Below, in pieces: positions 11,575 through 23,094 of a DNA stretch of 64,000 nucleotides (the first letter of the stretch is position 1; the number at the start of each line of letters is the position of its first letter). Source of the DNA: Wyeomyia smithii (Eukaryota; Arthropoda; Insecta; Diptera; Culicidae); contig NC_073694.1 in the NCBI RefSeq assembly GCF_029784165.1, positions 24,500,506 through 24,564,505 of the forward strand. The letters run 5' to 3'. Below the pieces are notes generated by a model. The model worked only from the letters and a program-made list of their open reading frames with translations, was not told where the DNA came from and ran no database searches. Position numbers and translations under genes: made by a program.

Positions 11575-11712
11575 ATGGAGAAAACTGAGAAACGAAAACT
11601 GAATGTGTTAACTATTTCCCAAAAAAAAACAAGATAATCGAAGAGTTTGATTCGAGTCATGAAAAAGTGACAGAAATAGCGGAGAAATTTCATGTTCCCC
11701 AAAGCAGCCATG
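11575..11712 (+). pseudogene. Pogo/CENP-B-like HTH transposase N-terminal fragment
   Basis: Starts ATG at 11575 and reads MEKTEKRKLNVLTI, then after a one-base shift in an A-run continues IIEEFDSS, KVTEIAEKFHVP. This is the psq/CENP-B-type helix-turn-helix of pogo/Tigger transposases. It ends abruptly where Jockey RT sequence begins. The surrounding 11320-11470 region has repeated GTCGAT motifs that may belong to the same element. Confidence 0.55.
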
Positions 11713-11739
11713 GTATAAATACTGAACCGCGCTGCACTG

Positions 11740-12910
11740 GAGCGGTTTTTACATGGCAACACTCCACTGGAGCTGCTCTTTTAGACATAGAAAAAGCATT
11801 CGACAGTGTTTGGCATAAAGGTTTAATTGCGAAATTGCAAACTTTTAATTTTCCAATTTTCCTAATCAAAATATTAAAAAATTATCTTACTGATCGAACT
11901 CTGCAGGTTGTCTATCAGAATTCAAAATCTGATAGATTTCCCGTCAGAGCAGGTGTACCTCAAGGTTTAGTCTTGGGTCCAGTTCTGTACAACATATTCA
12001 CTTCAGATCTTCCTGATTTGCCTCCAGGATGCACAAAGTCATTGTTCTGCGATGACACAAGCATTTCCGTAAAAGGAAAAAGTCTTCGTGTCATATGCAG
12101 TCGATTGCAGAAAAGTTTAGATACTTTTTCTTCCTACTTGCAAAAGTGGAAAATTTCTCCCAATGCTTCTAAAACTCAAATGATAATTTTTCCGCATAAG
12201 CCTAGGGCTTCTTTCCTCAAGCCAAACAATAATCACGTTGTCAAGATGAATGGGGTTATTTTAAGTTGGTCTGAAAAGGTAAAGTACTTGGGACTAATTT
12301 ATGATAAAAAACTTATTTTCAAAGAGCACATTGAGAGTATACAAGCCAAGTGCATCAAATATACGAGATGTTTATATCCTCTCATTAACAGGAATTCTAA
12401 ACTTTGTTTAAAGAACAAACTTTTGATTTACAAACAAATTTTTAGACCAGCAATGCTTTATGCTGTACCGATCTGGTCAAGTTGCTGTTCAACAAGGAAG
12501 AAAACGCTCCAAAGAATTCAGAGTAAAATCTGAAAATGATTTTGATGCGTCCTCCTTGGTTTGGTACACTCGAATTACATAGACTTACTGGTGTTGAACC
12601 ATTAGAAGCTATGTCAAATAAAGTTATTAACAATTTTCGACAAAAATCGTTGCAATCCTCAATTGCTACGATAAGCTCTCTTTATAGCCAATAATTTAGC
12701 AATTAAGTTAGTTGTAAGTTTACTTCCCCTTTTCTGACAAGTAGGTTTAAATCCCTACGAATGATAAGTCCTAATTGCGAAAGCAAAGAAATCCTAACAA
12801 TTAAAATTAAAAATTTCTAACAGTGTTGGAAGTCACCATTTGTGATTGGACACACATACTCTAATATTTATCATGAATATTTAAGCTACTAACAAATCCC
12901 CCTATTTAAA
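11740..12910 (+). pseudogene. Jockey-clade reverse transcriptase fragment
   Basis: Open from about 11770 to 12533. RT motifs in order: LLDIEKAFDSVWH (palm), AGVPQGLVLGPVLY, FCDDTS (both catalytic Asp present, Ala replaced by Cys), KTQMIIF, KYLGLIYDKKL, and the Jockey-type C-terminal LYAVPIW. A frameshift at about 12530 breaks the final segment, which continues to about 12700. The endonuclease and the RT N-terminus are missing. The 5' side is fused in frame to the pogo HTH fragment. Confidence 0.82.
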
Positions 12911-12976
12911 AAAAAAGGTTCCAGAGAAGACAATATCTAGATTCCTATTATTTAGCGTGTAAGTTGTAAGCGAGTC

Positions 12977-13189
12977 CAGGGAAACCAGATGTGCAGATTT
13001 GTCTCCAAAACGATGATTTGCAGATGATTTATTTTAGAGTCTCCTCATATTCACGTAGATTTTCACAAAATGTGTGCAGATTTTTGCCTGCGCGAGCGAT
13101 TTTTTTTCGAATCACGGATAGATTTTTTTCAGATTTTTCCGGTTTTTCGAACAGTTGCAGTCATTTTTCAGAAACATCTGGCATCTCTG
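12977..13189. mobile_element. 213-bp hAT-type MITE upstream of zinc-finger gene 5
   Basis: Flanked by AGCGAGTC at 12969-12976 and 13190-13197. Paralogue 4 near 4980 has the uninterrupted sequence, which serves as an empty site. The ends are imperfect inverted repeats (CAGGGAAACCAGATGT against CAGAGATGCCAGATGT). An 8-bp duplication with CAG-starting ends fits hAT. Confidence 0.8.
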
Positions 13190-13578
13190 AGCGAGTCAGC
13201 TGTTCAGTGTTTTGATTGTTTTATTCATATTGATGGTGCAGTTAGAGGTGTCAGATTTTTCAAAACTATTAACATAGAATTGATTTGAAGTAATTTCAAT
13301 TAGAATTCTGGTAAGTAAAGTAAAAGCTAATCGCTTTCACCTTCTTCCGCATATCAAACAATTTGCGACGTTTTCAGGATATAGACCTATTCACGTACGA
13401 ATGTGTTGGGGTCACGCGTTGAGGAGAACATAAACAAATCGCTGTTTTGTCCCAAAGGCTACGTTTTTAAGCTGGAAAAGTATTCAGTTGAACACTTATC
13501 GACTGCAGTTTAGTTAGTTTGATACTATAAAACAGTGAAGCTCTACCTGTTTGTTGTGATAGTTTCACAGTGAATAAC

Positions 13579-14566
13579 ATGAATTTGCCTCAAATAAAAA
13601 AGGAATCTATTGAAGTGACAAACGAAGCTAATTGCAAGATAGAAAGTATCATCAAAGTCGAAACAGCACGGTAAGATTTCAGAAGTGATAGATCAAAATT
13701 TTAGATAAATTTCCATTGATTGCAGCATAAGTGAGCAACCCCTGCTAAAGCACACCAAAGTCAGGCCTTTCGAGTGTGACGTGTGTGGGAATCGTTTTGC
13801 CTTTCGAGGCACCCTGACCCGGCACAAGTTGGTTCATTCCAATGAGCGATCTTTCAAGTGCGAGTTCTGCGACAAAACGTTCAAAGAAAAGTACAACAAG
13901 TTGAGGCACCAGAAAACCCACCTTATAAAGAGACCCACCTTAGGGAAAAAAAATTTCGCTTGTGACGAGTGCCCGAAAACATTCGTTCTCTATGAATCAC
14001 TGTTCGATCACAAGTCCGTTCATTCCACAAATCAAGCTGACAAATGCCAAATATGTGGGAAAAGTTACCATAAAAAATACCTTAAGACTCATGTGCAAAT
14101 GCATACTGGGAATTATCGCTACAAATGCGAAATATGTGGAAAAGGCCTTACGTCCAGACATCATCTCGCAACTCACATGAAATTTCATTTTGGCGAAGAG
14201 CCTTTCAAGTGCGAGATTTGCGGTAAAGGTTGCTCCAGCAACTTTTACTTACAGGCACATCTACGGTTGCACACAGAGCAGGATATGTCCGATTGCGACA
14301 TTTGTGGTAAACGATTTACACTGAAAAGCAGCCTGCAGAATCACATGGCAGTGCACACGAATGATCGGCCCTACCAGTGTGGCACCTGCGGGAAAGGATT
14401 CACTACCGGTCCGCAATTGCTGGTGCACTCACGCATGCATACCTGCGAACGGCCACATAAGTGCGACATCTGTGGCAAGTCCTACCAAAAAGCACGATGG
14501 TTGGAAAACCATTTGGTTGTTCACAACAGTGGAAAAGAAATTGCGGCAACGAAAAGTAGTAATTAA
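13579..14566 (+). CDS. C2H2 zinc-finger protein 5 of cluster (9 fingers)
   Basis: Exon 1 13579-13670, intron 13671-13725, exon 2 13726-14566 (TAA). The spliced protein is 310 residues. It has the same architecture as gene 4: an acidic IKKE/IKVE N-terminus, then nine Cys2His2 fingers equivalent to fingers 5-13 of gene 2. It is very close to gene 4 along the coding region and both flanks, so the two are tandem duplicates now separated by inserted elements. Upstream it has gained a hAT MITE (12977-13189) and about 250 bp at 13288-13535 absent from gene 4. The upstream in-frame ATG of gene 4 is GTG here, supporting the shared downstream start. Confidence 0.87.
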
Positions 14567-14899
14567 TGAAGTTTGGATATAAAATTCGAATGTTTTGTAT
14601 ACGAGTTTCCATTTATAGGGTACATGAGATTTACATGTATAATAGTGCTTACATTAAAGTCATTTTCGTCAGTTGTCACTGTACACACACTTGTCACTGT
14701 ACACCATCCATTGTAGCCTTGTTCAGTTTTGTTGGTTTCGCAGGGAAGCCATTTCCGACCATAGTTTTCCATAGCTGTAGATAGTATCGGAAGCGGCATT
14801 GAATTTTTAGTCCTACGTCAAACCGTGCCTTTTTGCAATTAGAAACATATCCTCATACTTTTTCTCCTGTTAATGTTTCATATTCATTTGAAACCGAAT

Positions 14900-14941
14900 G
14901 GCACCAGTTTCCATTTACAGTGTACATAGCGCACAACCATA
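14900..14941 (+). promoter_or_regulatory. Displaced 5' flank of zinc-finger gene 6
   Basis: The string ending GTGTACATAGCGCACAAC matches the 5' flank of gene 3 (complement of about 4180-4205) and of genes 1 and 2. In gene 3 it continues directly into the sequence found here only at 25029, so this block is the upstream half of the gene 6 5' region, separated from it by the composite element. Promoter function is inferred from conservation among paralogues. Confidence 0.6.
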
Positions 14942-15204
14942 CACTCTGAAAAATAGGCACGTAAAATCCACCTGAAAAATCACGTAAGTGACTGACCTAA
15001 AGAAAATCTGGCATTTTACGTGAGATTAGTAACTTTCACCTGAACTTCACGTACGATTCACTGTCAATTCACGTACAATCTGTCAAATTATAATGCGCGT
15101 TGGTATCTGTGTGTTTTGACTCTGTTAGTGTTAGTGCGGCTGTGGTTTGACGTTTCTGACAACGGAATTTACGTTAATATTTAGTATGCAAAAAAAAATC
15201 AAAA

Positions 15205-15263
15205 TGGCGTACATAGAACGCCAGAGCCTCTCCAGCAAGTTCAATATTGGAGAAAACGCAATG
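15205..15263 (+). other. Short exon-like ORF near the left end of the composite element
   Basis: ATG at 15205 opens about 20 codons (MAYIERQSLSSKF) and ends at a good GTAAGT donor (15263). It may be a first exon of an element-encoded or captured gene. A counterpart near the right end, 24533-24748, is open for 71 codons. No family was recognised, and neither can be called a gene with confidence. Confidence 0.2.
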
Positions 15264-15358
15264 TAAGTAGCCAGAATATTATGCAAATCAACAAAAGATA
15301 CAAAAAAGTAGGAGGGTGGTATTCAAGACACGACCGCATGACGTTGACTATCGTATTC

Positions 15359-15857
<499 letters not shown>

Positions 15858-15868
15858 TGCCCCTCCTT
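15858..15868 (-). other. Polypurine tract of errantivirus
   Basis: The minus-strand AAGGAGGGGCA immediately precedes the 3' LTR. Plus-strand DNA synthesis of LTR elements is primed at such a tract. Confidence 0.7.
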
Positions 15869-17566
15869 GAAGATCGAAACGTCCTCGTTTGCAGTGAATT
15901 CAACTCTGTGACCGGATGAGGGCTTCTTGTTGTGATGGTTCCAGTGGTTGCTAAATTTCCTGCTTATTAAGAAAAATATAGCGATTGTTGCGATTATCAG
16001 GTTTATGCTCGACAAAGATATGGAAGTAAAGGCGGTTACGTTGGTTTTAGAATTTAATGTCTCCAAATGATGCCTGTTAATGAAATGAAGTTTTTCAAAA
16101 CTTATTTGAGGCTCTATATCAATAGTTTGGATTTCTAAACCATCCATGGGAACGACCAATAATGGCTCTACCTTGTACCATTCTTTGTTGGTAAATTCTA
16201 ACCCATTTATAATTATGGTACAATTGTGGTATTCGATTAGGAATGTTCCCGAGAGGGTTCGATTCCGCATCCCGCAAGTGGTTGCTATCTCTTGACTGTT
16301 TATTTGTTTTGCAATCAAGTGATTATCGGTTATAGACTTGATTTCTGAGGGTAGACTTACTTCCTTGAACGAGCAGTTCGCAGGGATTCCTTTTAGCAAG
16401 TATGGAAAGCAACCATCTAAGGTGAAATTGTTCAAATTTTCTGGGTGGCAGATTTGGTTATGGCCGACTCGTTGGCACTCCTCGATGATGAAGTAGAATT
16501 GTTGGTCATTGGTGATTGCTGTGTGAGCGGGTAGCTTAAGTGTTTTATTTTTGACTATTAATGGCTCTAATAGCAGCGTTCTATAAGCAAGTTCATCTAG
16601 TAAGGGAATTTTCACTATGAAAACAATTTTTGTGTGATTATAAAATGCGCTGAGATTAAGGAATTGATAAACCTGATCAATGCTATCTATGATAATTTTA
16701 TGGTTGGTAAAATGATCTAATATTATGCTCAACTCGTCGGGGGAAAGGATGTCTCTTGGTATGGTATTTAGTTTAGCTAGTTGGATTGATTCGAAAATAA
16801 GCTTCAGGTGAGATTCTAAATTATCTAGCTGGATATTAATTTTCAATATTTCTCTCAGTAGTTTGATTGTTTTGTCGATTCCTGAATTTGACTTAGCTGC
16901 TATAAGATTTTTCCTGATAAGGTTGTGATCAAATTCAAACTGTTCTATAAACTTGTTTAACCTGTCCTGAAGTTGGGTGTTAATCCTAGCTTGCTCGTTA
17001 TTTTCGTTAATTAAAATTTTGTCATCGATTTCTAGAGCTTTGAGAGTTTTTGATATTTCTATTAGATCGTCATTATCGAGATTTCCGGTTATCTGCTTTA
17101 TGGCTGATCCTACAAAGTTGAGCAACCCTCTCTTGTTTCTTTGCCTTGGCATTAAATTTTGAAACATCTTGCGAGTATTGCTAAACTTTGATTCCAACAT
17201 TGCTGTCAAGTCTGAGAGGTTTCCAAAGCTTTTCAGTCCGTGTATGGCGACGTCTAGTCTGGCGAAAATTGGTTCGCACTGCTTAAGGTCAACAACGTGA
17301 TATAAGCGATGTTTCCCAATCCTCACGAAAGGCTTACCCATATCTAGTGCCAATAATCCGGGATTATGTTGGAGGTCGGTTATTTGAATGGAGGAGCTGG
17401 AATGGGATGGATTAAGGAAAGCGAGAACCCACACTGCCATGGCCAGTCGAAAATCCATTGGTACTAATCCTAAAATGAGACTGTGTTAATATGATTGAAA
17501 TCGTAAATAAGATGAATAAAAAAATTAATGCTAGTATTACATAAAACTAATTACTGGGTTTTTTTT

Positions 17567-18730
17567 TTATGTACGGACCCTTTTTATTTTACTCTTATGC
17601 AATTTCCGGTTGTTAGAGTCCGTGAATGTCTGGTGGCCGTCATTGGCTACTGTTACGGGGTTGAAGAAACTCTGTTGTTTGTTTTTTATCCCCTGCCGTT
17701 TATTATAAACAATTTGGCCGGGCTCCAACGCGGGTGGATCCTCTCTTGAAGGGTTTCGCTGGTCGTTCTGTTTCTCTTGGGATTGCCTGATTTGATGAAT
17801 TACTTCATCGTATACTTTGTTGCGGGCTTCCAGCATTCTTTGAGGGTCGAGGGGTCTCTCTTCACCATCTTCAATCCCATAGAAAGCTTCTCGAGGTTTG
17901 ATTTTCAGAGAGGAGTGTACGCTGTTGTTGTATAAGGTACAGCAAATCAAAAACATCTCCTTGATTGAAACATTGGGAAACTTATGCCTATTGCATTTGT
18001 AGATTTCATTAATGGTCGAATGAAATCGCTCTACAATCCCGTTAGTTTCACTTCTATCAACCGGTGTAAAATATTGTTGGACATTGAGGTCGGCGAGCAT
18101 GCCTCTCATTTCGATAGACCGTATTCCCGGTTCGTTATCAGAAACCATTAGCTTCGGTGTGCCATATAGCGAGATATATTTTAATATGGCCCTTCGTATA
18201 TCCGGTGTGGTTCTTGACTTCATGGAAATCAAAGTTCCAAAGCGTGTCAATTTATCGACCACTGATAGGAAGGTGTATGGTCGCGAAATCAATATGTCAA
18301 CATGGATAATGTCCAAGGGTTTCTCTGGTATAGGAGTTTCCCCATGTTTGATTTTGTATGGTCTACGCTCGTACTTCATTTTGTTACACGTAGGACACAA
18401 AACAATGTACGTGCGGATTTTTCTCTTCATTTTTGGGAAATACCACCTTCGTAGTATTTCTTCTCTATTTTCTCGAATACCCCGGTGTGCGGTTTCATGC
18501 GTTTCTTCTATAACTTGATCTTGTTCGGTATCTGTGGTTAAATCGGTTAGTAGTCTTTGTGAAATTTTTACTTTGAACGTCTTGCATCTACTGAAATAAT
18601 TTCGATACACTAGTTGAAGGGTTCCGAACAACTGTTCAGGGCAATGAATACAATTTACCTTTCGTGGATCCATGTATTCACGAAATATTCTAATTAAAAT
18701 TGGCACCCCGAACGCGAAATTTGTAATAGT
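17567..18730 (-). CDS. pol: Errantivirus integrase (C-terminal part of pol)
   Basis: The frame continues that of 18731-20998 directly after one TGA. It shows the HHCC zinc-binding domain, then the core with all three acidic positions: Asp in VDILI, Asp in SDNEPG and Glu in VERFH. A C-terminal basic region follows. The first usable start in this frame after the TGA is not an ATG (a GTG at 18706); an internal Met lies at the MDPRK motif. As an independent protein it therefore has no obvious start, and it was presumably made as part of Pol. The end is about 110 bp before the env ATG. Confidence 0.85.
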   Translation of the reverse strand, partial: TITNFAFGVPILIRIFREYMDPRKVNCIHCPEQLFGTLQLVYRNYFSRCKTFKVKISQRLLTDLTTDTEQDQVIEETHETAHRGIRENREEILRRWYFPKMKRKIRTYIVLCPTCNKMKYERRPYKIKHGETPIPEKPLDIIHVDILISRPYTFLSVVDKLTRFGTLISMKSRTTPDIRRAILKYISLYGTPKLMVSDNEPGIRSIEMRGMLADLNVQQYFTPVDRSETNGIVERFHSTINEIYKCNRHKFPNVSIKEMFLICCTLYNNSVHSSLKIKPREAFYGIEDGEERPLDPQRMLEARNKVYDEVIHQIRQSQEKQNDQRNPSREDPPALEPGQIVYNKRQGIKNKQQSFFNPVTVANDGHQTFTDSNNRKLHKSKIKRVRT

Positions 18731-20998
18731 TCACCGGTGCATCTGTGGAAACACTTCACTGTAATCTTCAGTGTAATGATCGCCAATTTTTAATATAACT
18801 TGATTATGAAAGAAGTTAACGAGCAGCTCAGTGAACTCAATTAGATTTGATGAGTCAGAGTCTGCGGAGTGCACGGAATTGCTATCTGTTGATTCATCTT
18901 CATTGGCATTTACCTCTTCGGGAATTCTGGATAGAGCGTCTGCTACCACATTTTGTTTCCCTGGTCGATGAGTTATTTGGAAGTCATATTCCAGGAGTCT
19001 CAGCCTCCACTTCACTAATCTGGTATTAGGTGTCTTCAGATTAAGTGCGTAAGTAAGAGGTTGGTGGTCAGTATAGAGGGTGAATTTCCTCCCGAAAAGA
19101 TATGGTCGGAAGTACTGAGTTGCCCATACTATAGCCAAAAGCTCCTTTTCTATAGCGGAATAATTTTCTTCCGTCTTCGTAAGCGTCCGAGACGCGAACG
19201 CGACCGGTCTGTCTCTTCCTATACAACCCTGCGACAGCACGGCTCCCAACGCAAAGTTACTAGCATCGGTTGTCAAAATAAATGGACGTTCGAAATCGGG
19301 ATACTGCAATACGTCACTTTGCGTAAGCAATTCTTTACACTTTTCAAAGGTTTTTACGAATAAAGGTGTATGTTCAATCGTTTCCCCTTTTCGCAGCTGC
19401 GCAGTTAGTGGTTTGGAAATTTTTGCAAAGTCGCGAATGAATCGTCTATAATAGCCCAAAATTCCAAGGAATCCTTTCAGCTCCTTTTGGTTTTTCGGTA
19501 GTGGCCAACTTTTGATTGCATCAATCTTAGCAGGGTTCGGTTTAACGCCCTGATCCGTAACGATATGCCCTAAGAAAGCTACTTCTTTTTTAAGAAACTC
19601 ACACTTGTCGAGCTGAAGCTTTAAATTTACTTTTTCAAGTGCTCTCAGTATTTTTTCTAAGTTCTCGAGATGCTCTTGCAAGGAAGCTGAAAAAACAATT
19701 ATGTCGTCCATGTAAATGAGACAACATTTTCCAATGAATTCTCTGAGTACATGGTCCATAACCCGTTGAAACGTACCCGGAGCATTTTTCAGACCAAACG
19801 GCATTCGTAAATATTCGTATAAGCCGTGGTCAACTTGAAACGCTGTTTTCTGTACATTTCTAGCGTCGACCTCGATCTGGTGAAAACCAGAGGCCAGATC
19901 AAGTGTGCTAAAGTATTGGCACCTGCCTAGCTTGTCCAGTATCTCGGTGATATTGGGCAGCGGATATTTGTCATCTATAGTCTTCGCATTTAGTTTTCTA
20001 TAGTCGACTACTAGGCGCCATTTTTGCTTACCAGATGCATCGGCCTTTTTTGGTACTATCCATATGGGTGACCCCCATGGCGATGTACTTGGCTGTATGA
20101 TGCCTTGGCTGAGCATTTTAGAAATTTGTTTCTGTACCTCTTCCTTATGGACGAAGGGGTACCTGTAATTTTTTGTATAAACGGGCAGCTCGTCGCTGGT
20201 GTTTATACGATGTTTAATCACGTTAGTAAACGATAGGTCGTCACCCTCTCTGTAGAACACTGTTGGGTTTCTTGTAAGCAAGCTGAGAAGCTTCGATCTC
20301 TCTTCGTCGTTCAAATGATCTGTACGCACTTCGTTTTCAATATTTCGCCTACATGCTTTAATTTGTGATGGAAAATCCTTCACTTCAAAATTATTAATTT
20401 CAGAAACGATTTGCCCATAATCAATTTTCTTGTTTGTTGAACATTCCTGTGTGCAAACAAAAACTAATCTTGCTTTACTCTCTTGAATACTGTATACTCC
20501 GGAGGGCTCGTATACGTCAGCGGCAACTTGTAGGTCGTCTTCCAGGAAGAAATCTCCGGAGGCGACCGAAACCGGGACCTCGTGAATTGTGGACATTAAT
20601 TCATGAAAGTTCAACTCAATCAAATCGGGATACTTTTTCTTCAAAGGTATGACGGTGTCTTTAATAATCAATTCGACTGTTGAGGTGTCGAACAGGGCTC
20701 CCAACTCGTGAAGTGTCTGAAATCCAATCAGACCATCGAAAAAGTTATGAAACTCAAAAAGATGAAATTTCTGATTGGAAATACTAGTTATGTATTTTGC
20801 GAATGGGTTAAAAAAGGTGTGTTGGTTAATTATATAGGATCCATTGATGTTTTTCACTCTATGAAGTGATCCTGAAGCTACGGATTTTGTTGGAACTATT
20901 TTTGGAGAAATGTAATTTCGATTAGCTCCTGTATCTATTAAAATTTTTAGAGGGGGCCCGGTTCTTCTATTGATCTCTAAATATGGAAGAAAGGTCAT
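18731..20998 (-). CDS. pol: Errantivirus protease, reverse transcriptase and RNase H (pol)
   Basis: 755 residues ending at a TGA. Domains in order: aspartic protease with DTGA near residue 23; RT with the YMDDI catalytic box near residue 440; RNase H with TDASNFALG and TDHQP motifs; then the LGYYRRF and HRPGKQN connection motifs. The ATG overlaps the gag stop in an ATGA arrangement (-1 frame), so Pol is reached either by -1 frameshifting, which the open upstream frame allows, or by reinitiation. All visible catalytic residues are present. The in-frame TGA separates this from integrase. Confidence 0.9.
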   Translation of the reverse strand: MTFLPYLEINRRTGPPLKILIDTGANRNYISPKIVPTKSVASGSLHRVKNINGSYIINQHTFFNPFAKYITSISNQKFHLFEFHNFFDGLIGFQTLHELGALFDTSTVELIIKDTVIPLKKKYPDLIELNFHELMSTIHEVPVSVASGDFFLEDDLQVAADVYEPSGVYSIQESKARLVFVCTQECSTNKKIDYGQIVSEINNFEVKDFPSQIKACRRNIENEVRTDHLNDEERSKLLSLLTRNPTVFYREGDDLSFTNVIKHRINTSDELPVYTKNYRYPFVHKEEVQKQISKMLSQGIIQPSTSPWGSPIWIVPKKADASGKQKWRLVVDYRKLNAKTIDDKYPLPNITEILDKLGRCQYFSTLDLASGFHQIEVDARNVQKTAFQVDHGLYEYLRMPFGLKNAPGTFQRVMDHVLREFIGKCCLIYMDDIIVFSASLQEHLENLEKILRALEKVNLKLQLDKCEFLKKEVAFLGHIVTDQGVKPNPAKIDAIKSWPLPKNQKELKGFLGILGYYRRFIRDFAKISKPLTAQLRKGETIEHTPLFVKTFEKCKELLTQSDVLQYPDFERPFILTTDASNFALGAVLSQGCIGRDRPVAFASRTLTKTEENYSAIEKELLAIVWATQYFRPYLFGRKFTLYTDHQPLTYALNLKTPNTRLVKWRLRLLEYDFQITHRPGKQNVVADALSRIPEEVNANEDESTDSNSVHSADSDSSNLIEFTELLVNFFHNQVILKIGDHYTEDYSEVFPQMHR

Positions 20999-22161
20999 TC
21001 CCTTGCTTGTTGTTCGGAATCGGGCATAAAATTTACATCGTCATCTTCATCTGCATATGGACAGCCATTATCATTGTCCTCGGTCTGTTTATTTTCGGTT
21101 AGGGGTTCAACACACTCCTCGTGCGAATTTACTTGCGTCGGACGATAGTTGTTCGTTCTAAGTTGACCGGATGGGTCCGGTTTGATAGCGAGACGCGGGG
21201 GGTACTGTCGAAATTGATTCGAGTTCCAATCTGGTCGATTTTGAACAACGTTTCTGTTCTGGGAATTTATATTAGGATTTGGATTGGGGTTAGGAATGGG
21301 ATTGGATTTTGTGTTAAATCCTTGTTGAGCAGGCCATTTTTGAACGTCCTGCGGTCTCGCAGAAAATTTGGGCAAAAATTTTGTTTGCTCGAAGCCAACA
21401 TTCATGGATCTTCGCTCTCGTTTTCTCCGTTGTGCACTTTCTAAAGACAAGGCGCTCTGGTATGCTGAATGCAATGTTTTCGGTAGACCCACTCGCACTA
21501 AAGATGAAAGGCTGTCATGCAGTCCGTCAATGAATGCGTCGATAATCATACTTTCGTACGATTCCAGGATAACGTTAGAACACTGCTTGAGTCGATCGTC
21601 AAGTTGAATTTTGGCATTGATGCTTGCCAAAATTCCTTTGCATTCATAATGAAAATCGGTAACATTTTTGTTACCTTGGCGTAAGTATGAAATACTGGTT
21701 ACTATGGCAGACAAGTCGCGCTTGTCGCCGAAATGGTCTTTCAATGTACACTTTATTGCCTCCCACTCGAGCCTACATTGACTCATAGTGAGTGCTTCGT
21801 TTGCATTTCCGTGGATTTTATCCCGAATAATGCCAACCCAAAGGGGCATCACTAGCGGCAGATCTGTTTCACTCACTAGATTTTTTGAAATTTGTAGCTT
21901 TTGCTCTACGGATTCGAGCCAACAGGCCAGAGAATTAGGACTTCCATTATATTCTGGAACCATCCTAATCGCGTCAGGGATGCGTGAAATGTCAAATTTC
22001 GGCATCTCCATGATCGAAGACGTGCTTGCGATCGCTTGGTTTGCGGTATTTGTCCGCGCATTTTCTAACAAAGAGGCTATTTGTAGCCGTTGTGCCTCTA
22101 ACTGGGCGGTTAGAGTATCTAAACGCGCTTGCATTTCATCACTCATTCTTCTGGTTATCAT
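20995..22161 (-). CDS. gag: Errantivirus Gag
   Basis: 388 residues, open throughout. There is a coiled-coil-like N-terminus (residues 8-40) and a capsid-like central region with LACWLESVEQKL and WEAIKCTLKDHFG. An Arg-rich and then Asn/Pro-rich C-terminal region replaces the CCHC knuckle, which is usual for errantiviruses. It directly follows about 265 bp of leader after the 5' LTR and overlaps pol by four bases. Confidence 0.88.
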   Translation of the reverse strand: MITRRMSDEMQARLDTLTAQLEAQRLQIASLLENARTNTANQAIASTSSIMEMPKFDISRIPDAIRMVPEYNGSPNSLACWLESVEQKLQISKNLVSETDLPLVMPLWVGIIRDKIHGNANEALTMSQCRLEWEAIKCTLKDHFGDKRDLSAIVTSISYLRQGNKNVTDFHYECKGILASINAKIQLDDRLKQCSNVILESYESMIIDAFIDGLHDSLSSLVRVGLPKTLHSAYQSALSLESAQRRKRERRSMNVGFEQTKFLPKFSARPQDVQKWPAQQGFNTKSNPIPNPNPNPNINSQNRNVVQNRPDWNSNQFRQYPPRLAIKPDPSGQLRTNNYRPTQVNSHEECVEPLTENKQTEDNDNGCPYADEDDDVNFMPDSEQQARE

Positions 22162-22410
22162 AAAACACCTTCACTGCACTTAGTTAAACAAGCAAAAAAA
22201 AGTATTGCAACTAAAATAGAAAAAAAAGATTAAAATTACTCACGGTTTTGTTTTTATTTTATTGAACAGAATTCTCAAGTATACCCCGTCCTTCGGGAAG
22301 AGCCTCGAATCCTCGATATCACCTCGAGGTGTGATTCCACTTTGTCGATATTCCTTCGATTAAGTTTTATCACGGACACTTGCACTCGCGGACTAAGGAT
22401 TTACTTGAAT

Positions 22411-22428
22411 CCTACTTACGACTGCGCC

Positions 22429-22429
<1 letters not shown>
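22411..22429 (-). other. tRNA-Ser-type primer binding site
   Basis: The minus strand reads TGGCGCAGTCG followed by TAAGTAGG directly at the 5' LTR border. This is complementary to the 3' end of insect tRNA-Ser as used by 17.6/297-type elements. Confidence 0.75.
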
Positions 22430-23049
<620 letters not shown>

Positions 23050-23094
23050 TCCATTGAAGCAAATAGTAGAGGGAATTGCAACGCTTCTTTTACA

